DNA of 64,000 bases from contig PLYH01000001.1 of assembly GCA_003153355.1 (NCBI GenBank), forward strand, positions 162,565-226,564, in the 5' to 3' direction. The notes below the pieces were generated by a model that ran no database searches, was not told where the DNA came from, and worked only from the letters and a program-made list of their open reading frames with translations. Positions within the stretch are counted from its first letter, which is position 1, and every line of letters starts with the position of its first letter. The DNA is from Candidatus Peregrinibacteria bacterium. Lineage in GTDB: Bacteria; Patescibacteriota; Gracilibacteria; UBA1369. This document shows positions 34,480-43,683 of this stretch, one piece after another. A program made the position numbers and the translations under genes.

Positions 34480-35174
34480 GGCGAAGCGGGTGATGGATTG
34501 AATTGCGAGACCGCACCGGAAAAAGCATCAAACTGAATGCCGCGACCTTGTTGCGGAGTATTGGTGCTCAGATTCAAAACAACCTGCACAGGGTTGTCGG
34601 TCGTAGCAGGAGCAGAATGAAAATTCGGATCTATAAACTGGTTGATATCCGTGGCTTCGAGCACGTGTGCGAAAGGCGGCTTAAACATAAGAATAAAAGG
34701 CGTCGTATCAATGGATGTACCGCCCTGCAGGATGCTTTGCAAAACAATATCATCGGTAGTATCCACTATGCCATACACCACGTTTGCGGCACTGGAGGTG
34801 TCGCAATAATCGGCATTATTCTGACTGCTGGAAGCCGAAACATACGGTACCGTAATCGTTTGAATGATCGGTGTTGGAGGAACCGAAGGCGGATTCTTTT
34901 GAAATACCAAACCATAACATGAAGATCCGCTTGCACTTGGAGAACCGCCGGCTGTTTGCCGTCCAGTCTGAGCTTTGCCAGCCTGCTCTTTCATGGCGCT
35001 CATCACAGAATCCGCAGCCACACCCAGCCGCGCGCTTTGCCGCGCCGACCCGAAACTGCTCACCGCAATCGCGGCTAAAATGCCAACGATCACAATCACA
35101 ATCAAAAGCTCAATAAGGGTGAAAGCCTCTTTTGTACCGCATACCGGATTGTTGTTGAAAGCTCCACCTTGCAT
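34476..35174 (-). CDS. Prepilin-like protein (GspH/FimT or major-pilin type)
   Basis: The 232-residue protein begins with an unusually long leader (MQGGAFNNNPVCGTKEA), then FTLIELLIVIVIVGILAAIAVSSFGSARQSARLG. Ala is at the cleavage site instead of Gly. It is the most pilin-like of the three prepilins. The soluble part is long and Ser/Thr/Gln-rich. The leader contains a Cys. A shorter start is not available because the next in-frame Met is far inside. Confidence 0.8.
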   Translation of the reverse strand: MQGGAFNNNPVCGTKEAFTLIELLIVIVIVGILAAIAVSSFGSARQSARLGVAADSVMSAMKEQAGKAQTGRQTAGGSPSASGSSCYGLVFQKNPPSVPPTPIIQTITVPYVSASSSQNNADYCDTSSAANVVYGIVDTTDDIVLQSILQGGTSIDTTPFILMFKPPFAHVLEATDINQFIDPNFHSAPATTDNPVQVVLNLSTNTPQQGRGIQFDAFSGAVSQFNPSPASP

Positions 35175-35195
35175 ATGAACCGCATTGATGAAAAA

Positions 35196-36422
35196 CTAAA
35201 CCAATTGGGTGAGCTTGAAGATCGGCGTCATAATAGCGAGCGCCAGAAGTGCAACCGTCACACCCACAAATACGATCAGAAGCGGCTCAATCAAAGCCAT
35301 GACCTGCCTGAGCGAATAATCGATCTCCATGTCATACTGTTCGCCGACTTTCTGAGTGATAAATCCGATGGAAGCGGACTGTTCGCCAACGGCCATCATC
35401 TGCACGATGGTTTCCGGAAACAAAAAAGGCGTATCCATCAAACTCTCGGAAATTTTTTCGCCTTGCTGGACCTTGGCGATCACTTCAAACACTTTCAATT
35501 TATAAATCTCATTGCTCAAAGAGGTGGCCACAATCGTAAGCGCCTGAACAACCGGCAAACCGGATTCAATCAAAATACCCAGGGTACTTACAAAACGCAG
35601 AATCAAAACTTTACGCAAAAGCGTGCCGACAACCGGAATACGAAGTTTAAAAAGATCCCACTGGTATCTGCCGTCTTCGGTGGAAATGTAGTAACGGATG
35701 AACAAAAAAATCACTGCGATGCTCAACAAGATGGCCCACCAGAAGTTGGACATCACATAGCTGATACCCACCAGAAGTTTCGTTGCAAACGGGAGCTGAT
35801 CAGGCTTTAAACCTCCTTCATTCAAAAGCTGAAGCAGACTTGGAATAACCCAGATCATCATGCCGGAACCGGCTAAAATCAAAACAACCAAAACCACAAC
35901 CGGATAGACCGAAGCCGTCACCAGTTTAGTCTGGAGTTCATGGGATTTTGTCAGCTGAACCGCTAACCGCGCGAGCATTTTGTCCAAATGGCCGGCCGCT
36001 TCACCCGCTTTAACCACGCCGATTTCAACTTCACTGAACACCTGAGGAAACCGAGCCATCGATTCCGACAAATTTTTTCCCTGTGAGACGGAATGAGCCA
36101 CGGTATTTAAAACCCGGCGGAACCTTTCGCTTTCCGTCCTGCGGGCTAACATTTTCAACGCCTGAATCGCGGGAATTCCGGCATCGACCATCACGGCCAG
36201 AAGCTGGAAAAAATAAGCTTTCTCCTTCAGAGGAACGTTACTGTGATCGATCAGAAAATCGTTCAAGCGTGTCGAGAGCGACTGACGGGAACTGTCATAG
36301 ATGCCGTAAATAATGTCAGGACCCTTCTGCGCTGAATTTTTGCTCAATTTCTTCAGCACCGAGTCGGCTGAAGATTTTTTTTGAGAAGTTGGCGGTTGTT
36401 GCGGGAGTTGTGAGATTTCCAT
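35196..36422 (-). CDS. pilC: Type IV pilus inner-membrane platform protein PilC
   Basis: The 408-residue protein has two T2SSF domains, each with the F-x-x-x-L-A-x-M-V-x-A-G-x-P pattern. Copy one reads KAYFFQLLAVMVDAGIPAIQALKMLARR. Copy two reads LILRFVSTLGILIESGLPVVQALTIVATS. The late motif EKISESLMDTPFLFPETIVQMMAVGEQSASI is also standard. It anchors the ATPases PilB and PilT and drives pilin exchange. The N-terminal 50 residues are soluble. It lies 17 bases after pilO and 21 before the first prepilin. Confidence 0.93.
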   Translation of the reverse strand: MEISQLPQQPPTSQKKSSADSVLKKLSKNSAQKGPDIIYGIYDSSRQSLSTRLNDFLIDHSNVPLKEKAYFFQLLAVMVDAGIPAIQALKMLARRTESERFRRVLNTVAHSVSQGKNLSESMARFPQVFSEVEIGVVKAGEAAGHLDKMLARLAVQLTKSHELQTKLVTASVYPVVVLVVLILAGSGMMIWVIPSLLQLLNEGGLKPDQLPFATKLLVGISYVMSNFWWAILLSIAVIFLFIRYYISTEDGRYQWDLFKLRIPVVGTLLRKVLILRFVSTLGILIESGLPVVQALTIVATSLSNEIYKLKVFEVIAKVQQGEKISESLMDTPFLFPETIVQMMAVGEQSASIGFITQKVGEQYDMEIDYSLRQVMALIEPLLIVFVGVTVALLALAIMTPIFKLTQLV

Positions 36423-36439
36423 AGCAAAGATAAAACAGC

Positions 36440-37021
36440 TTAAATACGATCCAAATAATAAGTTTCCATATTGACGTTAAAATTCACGCGCGGAATGCCC
36501 GCATCGGTGGTGCCTGTCTGGACGCTTACCGTATTCACGGTCAGTTTGCGCTGATTTCCTTCCACGCCTTTCAAAAACCCAAGCAGTCCGGACATGTCTC
36601 CGGTCAAATTGGCGTTCACGGTAGCGCGCTTAATGCGTTCAGTGCTCACCGTATTAATGCTGAAATTCACGCTGTTCAAAACAATGTCATTGGCTTTGCC
36701 GATTGAGGTCAAATCAGTAATCAGCTTATCCTGTTCCAAACGCTGAGGGATCGCATTCAAAGCGGTCTGTTGCGAAACTTCGGTAGTCTGGTTCATGCTC
36801 TGCTGGATAGTTTGAAGATTTTGCAATTGAGCGGCCAGCTGTTGCTGCTGCTGCATTTTGTCATCGCGTCCGAGACTCAAACTGGTCACGTCATCCCAGA
36901 GAGGTTTTACATAAAAAACCGCTCCCAAAAGAACTACGATAAAAATCAAAAGGGAGATAAGGGATTTATTTGAAGAACGGGGAGGTGCTGACGGGGCTGA
37001 TGCCATTGTTGTGGAAGCCAT
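36440..37021 (-). CDS. pilO: Pilus alignment protein PilO
   Basis: The 193-residue protein has one membrane helix (about 20-43, SLISLLIFIVVLLGAVFYV), a coiled-coil stretch rich in Gln (KMQQQQQLAAQLQNLQTIQQSM) and a ferredoxin-like end (VNANLTGDMSGLLGFLKGVEGNQRKLTVNTVSVQT). This is the PilO plan, and position between pilN and pilC agrees. It pairs with PilN in the membrane. Sequence similarity in this family is low, so the name rests on layout and context. Confidence 0.82.
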   Translation of the reverse strand: MASTTMASAPSAPPRSSNKSLISLLIFIVVLLGAVFYVKPLWDDVTSLSLGRDDKMQQQQQLAAQLQNLQTIQQSMNQTTEVSQQTALNAIPQRLEQDKLITDLTSIGKANDIVLNSVNFSINTVSTERIKRATVNANLTGDMSGLLGFLKGVEGNQRKLTVNTVSVQTGTTDAGIPRVNFNVNMETYYLDRI

Positions 37022-37042
37022 AGCATGAAAAATTAAAAATTA

Positions 37043-37717
37043 TTATTGTTGAGTACGTGGAACCTTGACCGCAGGTGAAACTGACGGAGTTACAGTCTGC
37101 TGGGTTGAACCTGCGACCGGAACTTGTGCATTGGTCACTGACCCGGAGGTAGGAAGCTGTTCTCCGTACGTAAGATTAAAGACAAAAGACAAAAGATCCT
37201 GACCGCTTTCATTCACCCCATGGCTGATCGAAGGAATATAAGCGTCTTTAAAATAAGCGCTGTTGTTGAATGTGTTGATAAGAGTAGACACATCAGCGAA
37301 CGGATCGGCTGAGCCGGGAATCGTTTGGGCATTGAGCGCAAGTTTACCGCCGGCCGAACCGGAATATGTCAAAAATTCAACCCTAGGCTTTTGGGTGAGA
37401 GGATCAACCGGAAGAATATCCTGGAGAGACTTAATGACTTCTGACCAGTGAATTTCCGTTTTCTGCAAATCAGCAAGCCATTGCTGGGCATACTGCTGAC
37501 CTTCGATGTTCTGCGATTGCAGGTCTACGATCTGAGTGTTCAGCGAAGCGATTTCTGTATCCAGCTGATTTTGCTGCTCCTGGATTGCCGATTTGGCAAA
37601 AGAAAGATACACTGCTGAAGCAATGAGACCTACCAAAAGAACGATGGAAAGGATAAAAAGAACGGGACTATTTTTTTGGGTCTCCACTGCAGCAGAGACC
37701 GGCTTTCTGATTTCCAT
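37043..37717 (-). CDS. pilN: Pilus alignment protein PilN
   Basis: The 224-residue protein has a membrane helix (about 18-42), a coiled coil (QEQQNQLDTEIASLNTQIVDLQSQN) and a globular end with WSEVIKSLQDILPVDP, the classical PilN wording. The INLLP motif that binds PilM in other bacteria is not visible in the N-terminus, and pilM is not found here. It is the first gene of the pilus operon and has its own promoter at 37747. Confidence 0.8.
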   Translation of the reverse strand: MEIRKPVSAAVETQKNSPVLFILSIVLLVGLIASAVYLSFAKSAIQEQQNQLDTEIASLNTQIVDLQSQNIEGQQYAQQWLADLQKTEIHWSEVIKSLQDILPVDPLTQKPRVEFLTYSGSAGGKLALNAQTIPGSADPFADVSTLINTFNNSAYFKDAYIPSISHGVNESGQDLLSFVFNLTYGEQLPTSGSVTNAQVPVAGSTQQTVTPSVSPAVKVPRTQQ

Positions 37718-37746
37718 AATTTTTATTTTAAAAGATTTATCTAGTT

Positions 37747-37775
37747 ATTATACCATAAAATAAGTGAAAACTCAA
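37747..37775 (-). promoter_or_regulatory. Promoter of the pilus operon
   Basis: On the minus strand TTGAGT (37775-37770), a 17-base spacer and TATAAT (37752-37747) with extended TGG before it. The -35 lies inside the first codons of the divergent RNHCP gene. Confidence 0.75.
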
Positions 37776-38222
37776 ACCACTGAGCACACAGCGCGAAGGC
37801 AAAAGCGAACGGCTTTGCCGCCGCCGGCGCATACAAAAAGGAACCCGATTTACCGCAACGAAAGCTTCATTTGCAAAAAATGCAAAGAGCCTAATCCAAA
37901 AGCCGAAAAAGGCTGCCGTAACCACTGCAGAAACTGCCTCTATTCTTTGCACGTTGACGCGAACGTTCCAGGGGACCGCTTAAGCGACTGTTTAGGCTTC
38001 ATGGAGCCCATCGACATCGAACAGACTCAAAAAAAGGGTTTCAAGATCCTCCACCGTTGTACAATATGCGGCAAAATGATGTGGAACAAAGTTGCCGACG
38101 ACGATGACCTCGCTCTCGTGACCCAGCTCATTAAACATCACAATGAAAGGACGCAAAGGCTCGAACGTAAAAAAGACAAGCGCGAACAGCGCCATGGAAA
38201 AAAAGCACGACGAGTTCGTTAA
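37764..38222 (+). CDS. RNHCP-domain zinc-ribbon protein
   Basis: The 152-residue protein has the RNHCP domain. Its zinc-binding first half is FICKKCKEPNPKAEKGCRNHCRNCLYSLHVDANVPGDRLSDCLGFMEPI (positions about 35-83). The family pattern is R-N-H-C-P-x-C-L-x-S-x-H-V-D; here the Pro is Arg. A second metal pair (LHRCTICGKMMWNKVADDDD) follows. The C-terminus is highly basic (RLERKKDKREQRHGKKARRVR). Function is unknown; nucleic-acid binding is likely. The start is GTG, directly after an in-frame TAA. The gene overlaps tilS by 29 bases. Confidence 0.85.
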   Translation: MKTQTTEHTARRQKRTALPPPAHTKRNPIYRNESFICKKCKEPNPKAEKGCRNHCRNCLYSLHVDANVPGDRLSDCLGFMEPIDIEQTQKKGFKILHRCTICGKMMWNKVADDDDLALVTQLIKHHNERTQRLERKKDKREQRHGKKARRVR

Positions 38223-39204
38223 AAATATTGTGGAAAACGTCAAACCCGGCAGCACTTTAGTGCTCGGAATTTCCGGTGGTCCAGACTCGATGTATTTGCT
38301 GGACCGCTGCCTGCAATTGCGATCAAAGCTCAGGCTAAAAATCATCGTCGCACACGTGAATCACGGATTAAGGGACAAAGCGAGCGACACTGATGAAAAA
38401 TTCGTTGAAAAATTCTGCAAACGCAACAAAATTCCTTTCCACATTGAACATCTTCATCTGAAAAAAAATGGGCACTCCGGCAATCTGGAAGAAACCGGCC
38501 GCGAAGCGCGCTATAAATTTTTTGAAAACGTACGGAAAAACAGCAAAGCGGAGTGGATCGTCATCGCCCATCACCTCAACGACAACATTGAAACCATGCT
38601 CTTCAATTTAATCCGCGGGGCTCATTTCAACGGCATAAAAGCCATGGCCATAACTTCGCCGTCACGCCGCCTTCTGCGTCCGATGCTTGGAATCACCAAA
38701 GAAGAAATTCTCAGCTATTTAAAAAAACAAAGGATTGCCTTCCGGCTGGACGCCAGCAATAACGACACAGATTTTTCCCGCAATTGGCTAAGAAAAAACA
38801 TCATTCCCCTTTTTCCGAAACTGAACGCCAATTTTGAACAAACTCTGAAAGAAACTCTCCATAATTTTGCGCAAACCAGCGAATTTCTGGAACAGCACAC
38901 TGCAAAATGGCTCAAAAAAAACGGCAAAAACCTTATGATCGAACTTGACGCTTTTCTGGAAGAACATGCCGCCTTCCAGAAACAGATCCTCGTCCATCTT
39001 TATAAAAAAGTTCACGATTCCACGAAAAAACTGACGAATAAACATCTGGACGAAATTTTACTGGTCCTTCAAAAGCGCCAAGCCAACAGAAAAAAAGAGT
39101 TCGGAGACGACACATTTATCGAAGTCGTTCGTGAGCTTAAATCCAAACCAAAATCGAGCAAAAAAAAACTCCGCCGATATATTAGACTCATGAGAAAAAA
39201 ATAG
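38194..39204 (+). CDS. tilS: tRNA(Ile)-lysidine synthase
   Basis: From ATG 38194 the product has 336 residues. The PP-loop SGGPDS (27-32) begins the N-type ATP pyrophosphatase domain, followed by HVNHGLRDKASDTDEKFVEKFC and AHHLNDNIETML. The middle holds RPMLGITKEEILSYLKKQRIAFRLDASNNDTDFSRNWLR, which contacts the tRNA. It changes C34 of tRNA-Ile(CAU) to lysidine, an essential step for AUA decoding. The C-terminal domain seen in E. coli TilS is shortened, as in many small genomes. An upstream start at 38143 exists but adds basic residues of the RNHCP gene region. Confidence 0.93.
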   Translation: MEKKHDEFVKNIVENVKPGSTLVLGISGGPDSMYLLDRCLQLRSKLRLKIIVAHVNHGLRDKASDTDEKFVEKFCKRNKIPFHIEHLHLKKNGHSGNLEETGREARYKFFENVRKNSKAEWIVIAHHLNDNIETMLFNLIRGAHFNGIKAMAITSPSRRLLRPMLGITKEEILSYLKKQRIAFRLDASNNDTDFSRNWLRKNIIPLFPKLNANFEQTLKETLHNFAQTSEFLEQHTAKWLKKNGKNLMIELDAFLEEHAAFQKQILVHLYKKVHDSTKKLTNKHLDEILLVLQKRQANRKKEFGDDTFIEVVRELKSKPKSSKKKLRRYIRLMRKK

Positions 39205-39211
39205 GTAAAAT
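39182..39211 (+). promoter_or_regulatory. Possible promoter of ftsH
   Basis: TTAGAC (39182-39187), an 18-base spacer and TAAAAT (39206-39211), partly within the 3' end of tilS. 26 bases before the ftsH start. Confidence 0.45.
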
Positions 39212-39237
39212 GGAACCACTTTGTTTTCGACTCTACT

Positions 39238-41181
39238 ATGGATGATATGCCACCGCCAAAATTTAAACTACAAAACCGCAAACCAGGAAACAGTTTCATC
39301 TATCTTGTGATTATTGCGCTGCTCGTTGCCGCTGCCTATATTATTTTTAATCCCGGAAGCAGCAACGTCAAAAAAATCACTCTTGATACGTTCGTTTCTG
39401 AAGCGCAAACCGGCGAGATCGCCAAAATCGTCGTCAAAGGCGACCGGCTCGATCTTACGATGATGGACAACAGCCAGCAATATACTTATAAAGAGGCCGG
39501 CGAAACCGTCGACGATCTGCTCAAAAATGTTCCGGAACAGGTCAAAAAAGACATTTCTGTGGACGTCGAACCCACTGACAATCAGGATTTCTGGATCAAT
39601 CTTCTCATCACTTTCCTACCCTTCCTGCTGCTGATCGGCTTTTTTGCATTCATGATGCGTCAGGCCCAGAACAGCAACAATCAGGCGCTTTCTTTCGGAA
39701 AAAGCAAAGCTCGCGTTTACGATAAGGAAAAACAGCGAACCACCTTTGAAGACGTAGCCGGAGCGAAAGAAGCAAAAGAGGAACTCATCGAAATCGTGGA
39801 CTTCCTGAAAAACCCGACCAAATATACAAGCATGGGAGCCAAAATTCCGAAAGGCGTACTGCTGGTCGGCGCGCCGGGAACCGGTAAAACTTTACTCGCC
39901 CGCGCGGTTGCAGGCGAAGCGAACGTTCCGTTCTTTAATATATCCGGTTCGGAATTCGTGGAAATGTTCGTGGGTGTGGGCGCAAGCCGCGTCCGCGACC
40001 TTTTTAAAAGGGCAAAACGCAATGCTCCGTGCATTGTCTTTATTGATGAAATCGACGCCGTAGGGCGCCAGCGCGGCGCGGGTCTTGGCGGCGGCCACGA
40101 TGAACGCGAACAGACCCTGAACCAGATCCTTACGGAAATGGACGGTTTTGAAAAAGACACCAATGTAATTGTAATGGCTGCGACCAACAGACCTGACGTT
40201 TTGGATCCTGCATTGCTACGCCCGGGACGTTTTGACCGCCGCGTCGTTGTGGATATGCCTGACATCGCCGACCGCGAAGCCATTTTAAGAGTTCATGCCC
40301 GCAACAAACCGATCGCCAAAAATGTTGATTTTAATAAAGTGGCCCAACAAACTCCGGGCTTTGCCGGCGCAGATCTTGAAAACCTCATGAATGAAGCGGC
40401 AATCCTTGCTGCTCGTCAGAGCAAAAAACAGATCGAAATGCAGGACTTGGAATCTTCGATTGAAAAAGTCGTCATGGGCCCTGAACGTAAATCCCGCATC
40501 CTCAGTAAAGAAGAGAAAAAAATCACCGCGTATCACGAAGTCGGCCATGCACTGGTCGCGCAACTCTTACCAAATTGCGATCCTGTTCACAAAGTTTCCG
40601 TCGTCTCCCGCGGTATGGCATTGGGCGTAACCTGGTTCATGCCTGAAGAAGACAAACATCTTAAAAGTAAAAGCAAATTTGAAGATGAACTCTGTTCGCT
40701 TTTGGGAGGTTACATTTCCGAAATCACTTTCTTTGGAGAAATGTCCACGGGCGCTTCCAACGACCTCGAAAAGGCCACCAGTATGGCCCGCAGCATGGTC
40801 ACGCGTTACGGCATGAGTGATCTTGGACCGGTTATTTTCGGTGAGCAGAACAATGAAGTTTTCCTTGGCCGTGATTTTGGCCACGTCAGAAATTATTCCG
40901 AACAAATTGCCGCCCAAATCGACGAACAGGTCGAAAAAATCCTCAAAAAAGCTGAAGACCGCACACGCCAAATCATCTCGACCCACAAACCAAAAATGGA
41001 AGAGATCGCCGGTGTACTCTTGAAAAAAGAGACCATCAACCGTAAAGAGTTCCTCAAATTCTTTGATAAAAAAGAAGATAAGGATATTGAAAAGAAACGC
41101 CGCAAAATGGAAGAGCTTAATGAAGAAGGCCAGCAGGATGCTCAGGTCGGCGAAGGTGAATCTGATAAACCAAAAAAATAA
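39238..41181 (+). CDS. ftsH: ATP-dependent zinc metalloprotease FtsH
   Basis: The 647-residue protein has two membrane helices (about 21-37 and 121-140) with a small outer domain between them. The AAA+ module carries Walker A GAPGTGKT (211-218), Walker [12 protein letters not shown] and the SRH with RPGRFDR. The zinc site is HEVGH (433-437), a HExxH with Val where most FtsH have Ala. The third metal ligand is in the helix around SNDLEKAT. It degrades membrane and regulatory proteins. The C-terminus is Lys/Glu-rich. It is followed by a small heat-shock protein gene after 18 bases. Confidence 0.96.
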   Translation: MDDMPPPKFKLQNRKPGNSFIYLVIIALLVAAAYIIFNPGSSNVKKITLDTFVSEAQTGEIAKIVVKGDRLDLTMMDNSQQYTYKEAGETVDDLLKNVPEQVKKDISVDVEPTDNQDFWINLLITFLPFLLLIGFFAFMMRQAQNSNNQALSFGKSKARVYDKEKQRTTFEDVAGAKEAKEELIEIVDFLKNPTKYTSMGAKIPKGVLLVGAPGTGKTLLARAVAGEANVPFFNISGSEFVEMFVGVGASRVRDLFKRAKRNAPCIVFIDEIDAVGRQRGAGLGGGHDEREQTLNQILTEMDGFEKDTNVIVMAATNRPDVLDPALLRPGRFDRRVVVDMPDIADREAILRVHARNKPIAKNVDFNKVAQQTPGFAGADLENLMNEAAILAARQSKKQIEMQDLESSIEKVVMGPERKSRILSKEEKKITAYHEVGHALVAQLLPNCDPVHKVSVVSRGMALGVTWFMPEEDKHLKSKSKFEDELCSLLGGYISEITFFGEMSTGASNDLEKATSMARSMVTRYGMSDLGPVIFGEQNNEVFLGRDFGHVRNYSEQIAAQIDEQVEKILKKAEDRTRQIISTHKPKMEEIAGVLLKKETINRKEFLKFFDKKEDKDIEKKRRKMEELNEEGQQDAQVGEGESDKPKK

Positions 41182-41199
41182 ACACTTATCCCAAACATC

Positions 41200-41622
41200 A
41201 TGGCTTCAAGTTCCAAAATGCCGCTTCAAAAACATCCGATCCGCAAAGCCAGCGAGGAACAGACCATTCAAACCCAGGAAGAAGAAACGGTTGAAGGTCA
41301 GCTTGCCCTGGATGTGTATCAAACACCGAACGAAATCGTCATTCTTGCTCCCATTGCCGGAGTAAAAATGAGCGACATCAGCGTCACGGTGACCGAAGAT
41401 GTCCTGACCATTAAAGGAAAACGCTACCTTGAATTCAACATCCCGGAAGAAGACTATCTTACCCAGGAATGTTTCTGGGGAGATTTTTCCCGTTCCATCG
41501 TCCTTCCCTCTTCCGCGGACACCACAAAAATCAGCGCCGGCATGAAAGACGCGGTCCTCAAAATTTCCATTCCACGGACTGAACGGACCAAAACACGCCT
41601 CATTAGAATTAAGTCAGAATAA
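41200..41622 (+). CDS. Hsp20 / alpha-crystallin small heat-shock protein
   Basis: The 140-residue protein has an N-terminal Lys/Glu/Gln segment and the alpha-crystallin domain (about 35-130). The domain begins GQLALDVYQTPNEIVILAPIAGVKMSDISVTV and continues LTIKGKRYLE...YLTQECFWGDFSRSIVLP, with the FxRxxxLP-like phrase FSRSIVLPSSAD. The end KISIPRTE resembles the L-x-I-x-I-P dimer or oligomer tail. It holds unfolding proteins and prevents aggregation. Its location directly after ftsH suggests a heat-stress protein-quality operon. No CIRCE element was seen. Confidence 0.9.
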   Translation: MASSSKMPLQKHPIRKASEEQTIQTQEEETVEGQLALDVYQTPNEIVILAPIAGVKMSDISVTVTEDVLTIKGKRYLEFNIPEEDYLTQECFWGDFSRSIVLPSSADTTKISAGMKDAVLKISIPRTERTKTRLIRIKSE

Positions 41623-41626
41623 TTTT

Positions 41627-42493
41627 ATGCAAAAGATCCGTAAAGCTGTTTTCCCTGCCGCCGGATTCGGGACTCGTTTTCTTCCCGTGACCAAATCGCA
41701 GCCGAAAGAAATGCTGCCGATCGTGGACAAACCCGTCATTCAATATTTAGTGGAAGAAGCCGTTGCAGCCGGTATCGAAGAAATTATCATCGTAACCGGA
41801 CGCGGCAAACGTTCGATCGAAGACCACTTTGATTACTCCTTTGAACTTGAACACACTTTGGTGGAAAAAGGGAAACATTCTCTATTAAAGGAAGTCCGAG
41901 ATGTTGCCCGGCTCGCCAAATTCGTCTACGTGCGTCAGCCGATGCCTCTGGGCGACGGACACGCCATTCTGTGCGCCAAAGAAGTTGTGGGTGACGAACC
42001 GTTCGTCGTTCTCTTCGGTGATGACGTGGTGGATTTTAAAATCCCGGCAATCAAACAGTTGATGAATGTTTATGATAAAACCGGATCAAGCGTCGTCGCC
42101 CTCCAAAAAATCGACAAAAAAGAGAGCGAAAGTTACGGCATGATTAAACCAAAATCCACGAACGGCCGCATGTGCGAAGTTGAAAAATTCGTTGAAAAAC
42201 CAAAACCTTCCTCTGCGCCTTCAAACCTGGCCATCATCGGAAAATATGTCGTTACTCCTGAAATTATTGAAGCGCTTGAGAAAGCCAAACCAAGCCACAG
42301 CGGCGAAATCCGTTTGATCGACGGATTCATGCAGCTCCAAAAAAAGCAAAAAATCTTCGGTTATGAAGTCGAAGGCAAACGTTATGACACCGGAACCAAG
42401 TTGGGACTCATCACCGCGAACATCGATTTTGCGCTTAAAAGAAAGGACCTTGGGCCGCAACTCAGAAAGTATCTTAAGTCTCTTGATTTGTAG
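41627..42493 (+). CDS. galU: UTP-glucose-1-phosphate uridylyltransferase
   Basis: The 288-residue enzyme makes UDP-glucose from UTP and glucose-1-phosphate. The nucleotide-binding start is FPAAGFGTRFLPVTKSQPKEMLPIVDKPVI (8-38). Other signature stretches are EIIIVTGRGKRSIEDHFD, GDGHAILCAKE, FVVLFGDDVVD and FGYEVEGKRYDTGTKLG. The length is standard. UDP-glucose feeds GalE (48119) and the sugar transferase at 43684, so the three genes fit one surface-polysaccharide route. It lies 4 bases after hsp20, so it may be read from the same transcript. Confidence 0.95.
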   Translation: MQKIRKAVFPAAGFGTRFLPVTKSQPKEMLPIVDKPVIQYLVEEAVAAGIEEIIIVTGRGKRSIEDHFDYSFELEHTLVEKGKHSLLKEVRDVARLAKFVYVRQPMPLGDGHAILCAKEVVGDEPFVVLFGDDVVDFKIPAIKQLMNVYDKTGSSVVALQKIDKKESESYGMIKPKSTNGRMCEVEKFVEKPKPSSAPSNLAIIGKYVVTPEIIEALEKAKPSHSGEIRLIDGFMQLQKKQKIFGYEVEGKRYDTGTKLGLITANIDFALKRKDLGPQLRKYLKSLDL

Positions 42494-42511
42494 TCGAAAA
42501 AAAGATATAAT
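42483..42511 (+). promoter_or_regulatory. Promoter of the TPR protein gene
   Basis: TTGATT (42483-42488), a 17-base spacer and a perfect TATAAT (42506-42511). The leader to the ATG at 42586 is about 70 bases. Confidence 0.7.
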
Positions 42512-42585
42512 TTTGTGATTCAGTTCAGTTCAAATATTTCGGAAGTTTCTTAAAACCAGAGGCTCCGAAAAAAACAAAAACAAAA

Positions 42586-43194
42586 ATGAAAGAACAAAAA
42601 AGCGATGTCGAGCTTTTACTCGAAGAAGCCGACCGCAAAAAAATGCAGGGACAACATCAGGACGCAATTAAGATCTGCGAAAAAATCTTAATGAACGACT
42701 TGAAATGCGTTGAAGCCTACGAAGAGATCGGCGACAACTATTTAAGCATGCGCCAGTACGACAAGGCTAAAAAAGCCCTCAACCAGGGACTGCAGATCCA
42801 TCCGCGCAGCGCCAACGGCAATTATCTGCTCGGCTTTGTGCATTCGGCCCTCGGCAACTGGAAAAAATCCATCGAATATCTGGAAAAATCCGACGACGTC
42901 CAGCCGAACCATCCTGAAATTTTACGCTGCATGGGCTGGTCCATCTTCCACGAAGGCCAGAAGAAACGCGGCATCATTATTCTGGAACGCGCCCTCAACT
43001 TAAGCAAAGACGATCCTTTGATTTTGAGCGACCTTGGCATCTGCCATCTGAACGACAAAAACTTTGAACGTTCTGCAATCTTATTCAAAAAACTTTTGGA
43101 CATCGAACCGAACAACGAAAAAGCCCGCGAATGTCTGAATGCAGTGCGATTTTTCCAAAAAGAGTACAAACGTCTGAAGCACAAAAACACCTAA
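42586..43194 (+). CDS. Tetratricopeptide (TPR) repeat protein
   Basis: The 202-residue protein has about five TPR units starting near residue 15. Examples are VEAYEEIGDNYLSMRQYDKAKKALNQGLQIHP, ANGNYLLGFVHSALGNWKKSIEYLEKSDDVQP and PLILSDLGICHLNDKNFERSAILFKKLLDIEP. No signal peptide or membrane segment is visible, so it is cytoplasmic. TPR proteins are protein-protein scaffolds; the partner here cannot be named. It has its own promoter and a strong terminator. Confidence 0.88.
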   Translation: MKEQKSDVELLLEEADRKKMQGQHQDAIKICEKILMNDLKCVEAYEEIGDNYLSMRQYDKAKKALNQGLQIHPRSANGNYLLGFVHSALGNWKKSIEYLEKSDDVQPNHPEILRCMGWSIFHEGQKKRGIIILERALNLSKDDPLILSDLGICHLNDKNFERSAILFKKLLDIEPNNEKARECLNAVRFFQKEYKRLKHKNT

Positions 43195-43228
43195 ACTCCT
43201 TGAGGCGGAACAAAGAACAAAACTTCAG

Positions 43229-43249
43229 CGGCCCGATGGGCCGTTTTTT
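43229..43249 (+). terminator. Intrinsic terminator of the TPR gene
   Basis: CGGCCC (43229-43234), a three-base loop and GGGCCG (43238-43243), followed by six T. Confidence 0.92.
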
Positions 43250-43251
43250 AG

Positions 43252-43279
43252 TTGCTAAAAAGCCTCAAAGCGCTACAAT
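43252..43279 (+). promoter_or_regulatory. Promoter of RNase P RNA
   Basis: TTGCTA (43252-43257), a 16-base spacer and TACAAT (43274-43279), ending 6 bases before the P1 stem. Confidence 0.65.
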
Positions 43280-43285
43280 AAGCCT

Positions 43286-43647
43286 GATTTTATCAGTGAG
43301 TGATCGCCCCTTCGCCGACTTCGGTCGAACGATCGGGAGGAAAGTCCGAGCACCCAGGAACAAGGATAACTCCTAACGGGAGCGGGCTGCAGCTTAAAAC
43401 TGCAGTCACGGAAAGTGCCACAGAGACGCATCAAAGGTGAAACGCCCCGCGGTCAGCGGGGGATCCTCCGGTGACGGAGAGATCAGGCAAACCCTATCCG
43501 GTGCAAGGCGGGATGGAAGCAATGGAACAAACTCTGTTCCTGAGTCCAAAGCTTCCCGCCGCAAGAGGCGCCCAGCAATGTGCGTCCGCAGAGAGATGAT
43601 CACACTTCGCAAGAAGGACAGAACTCGGCTTACGATCTGATAAAATC
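43286..43647 (+). ncRNA. rnpB: RNase P RNA (bacterial class A type)
   Basis: The conserved 5' core GGGAGGAAAGTCCGAGC, the CR-II/III phrase GGAAAGTGCCACAGAGAC and the 3' core AAGGACAGAACTCGGCTTA are all present. The ends pair as P1: GATTTTATCA (43286-43295) with TGATAAAATC (43638-43647), continued by GATCG with CGATC. The middle holds GGTGCAAGGCGGGATGGAAG, with the GCAA-type tetraloop regions expected. It cuts the 5' leaders of tRNA precursors. The total length, about 360 bases, is normal. Confidence 0.93.
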
Positions 43648-43683
43648 AATTATAGAACTCGCAGTGCTTCTGATTTATAAAGC

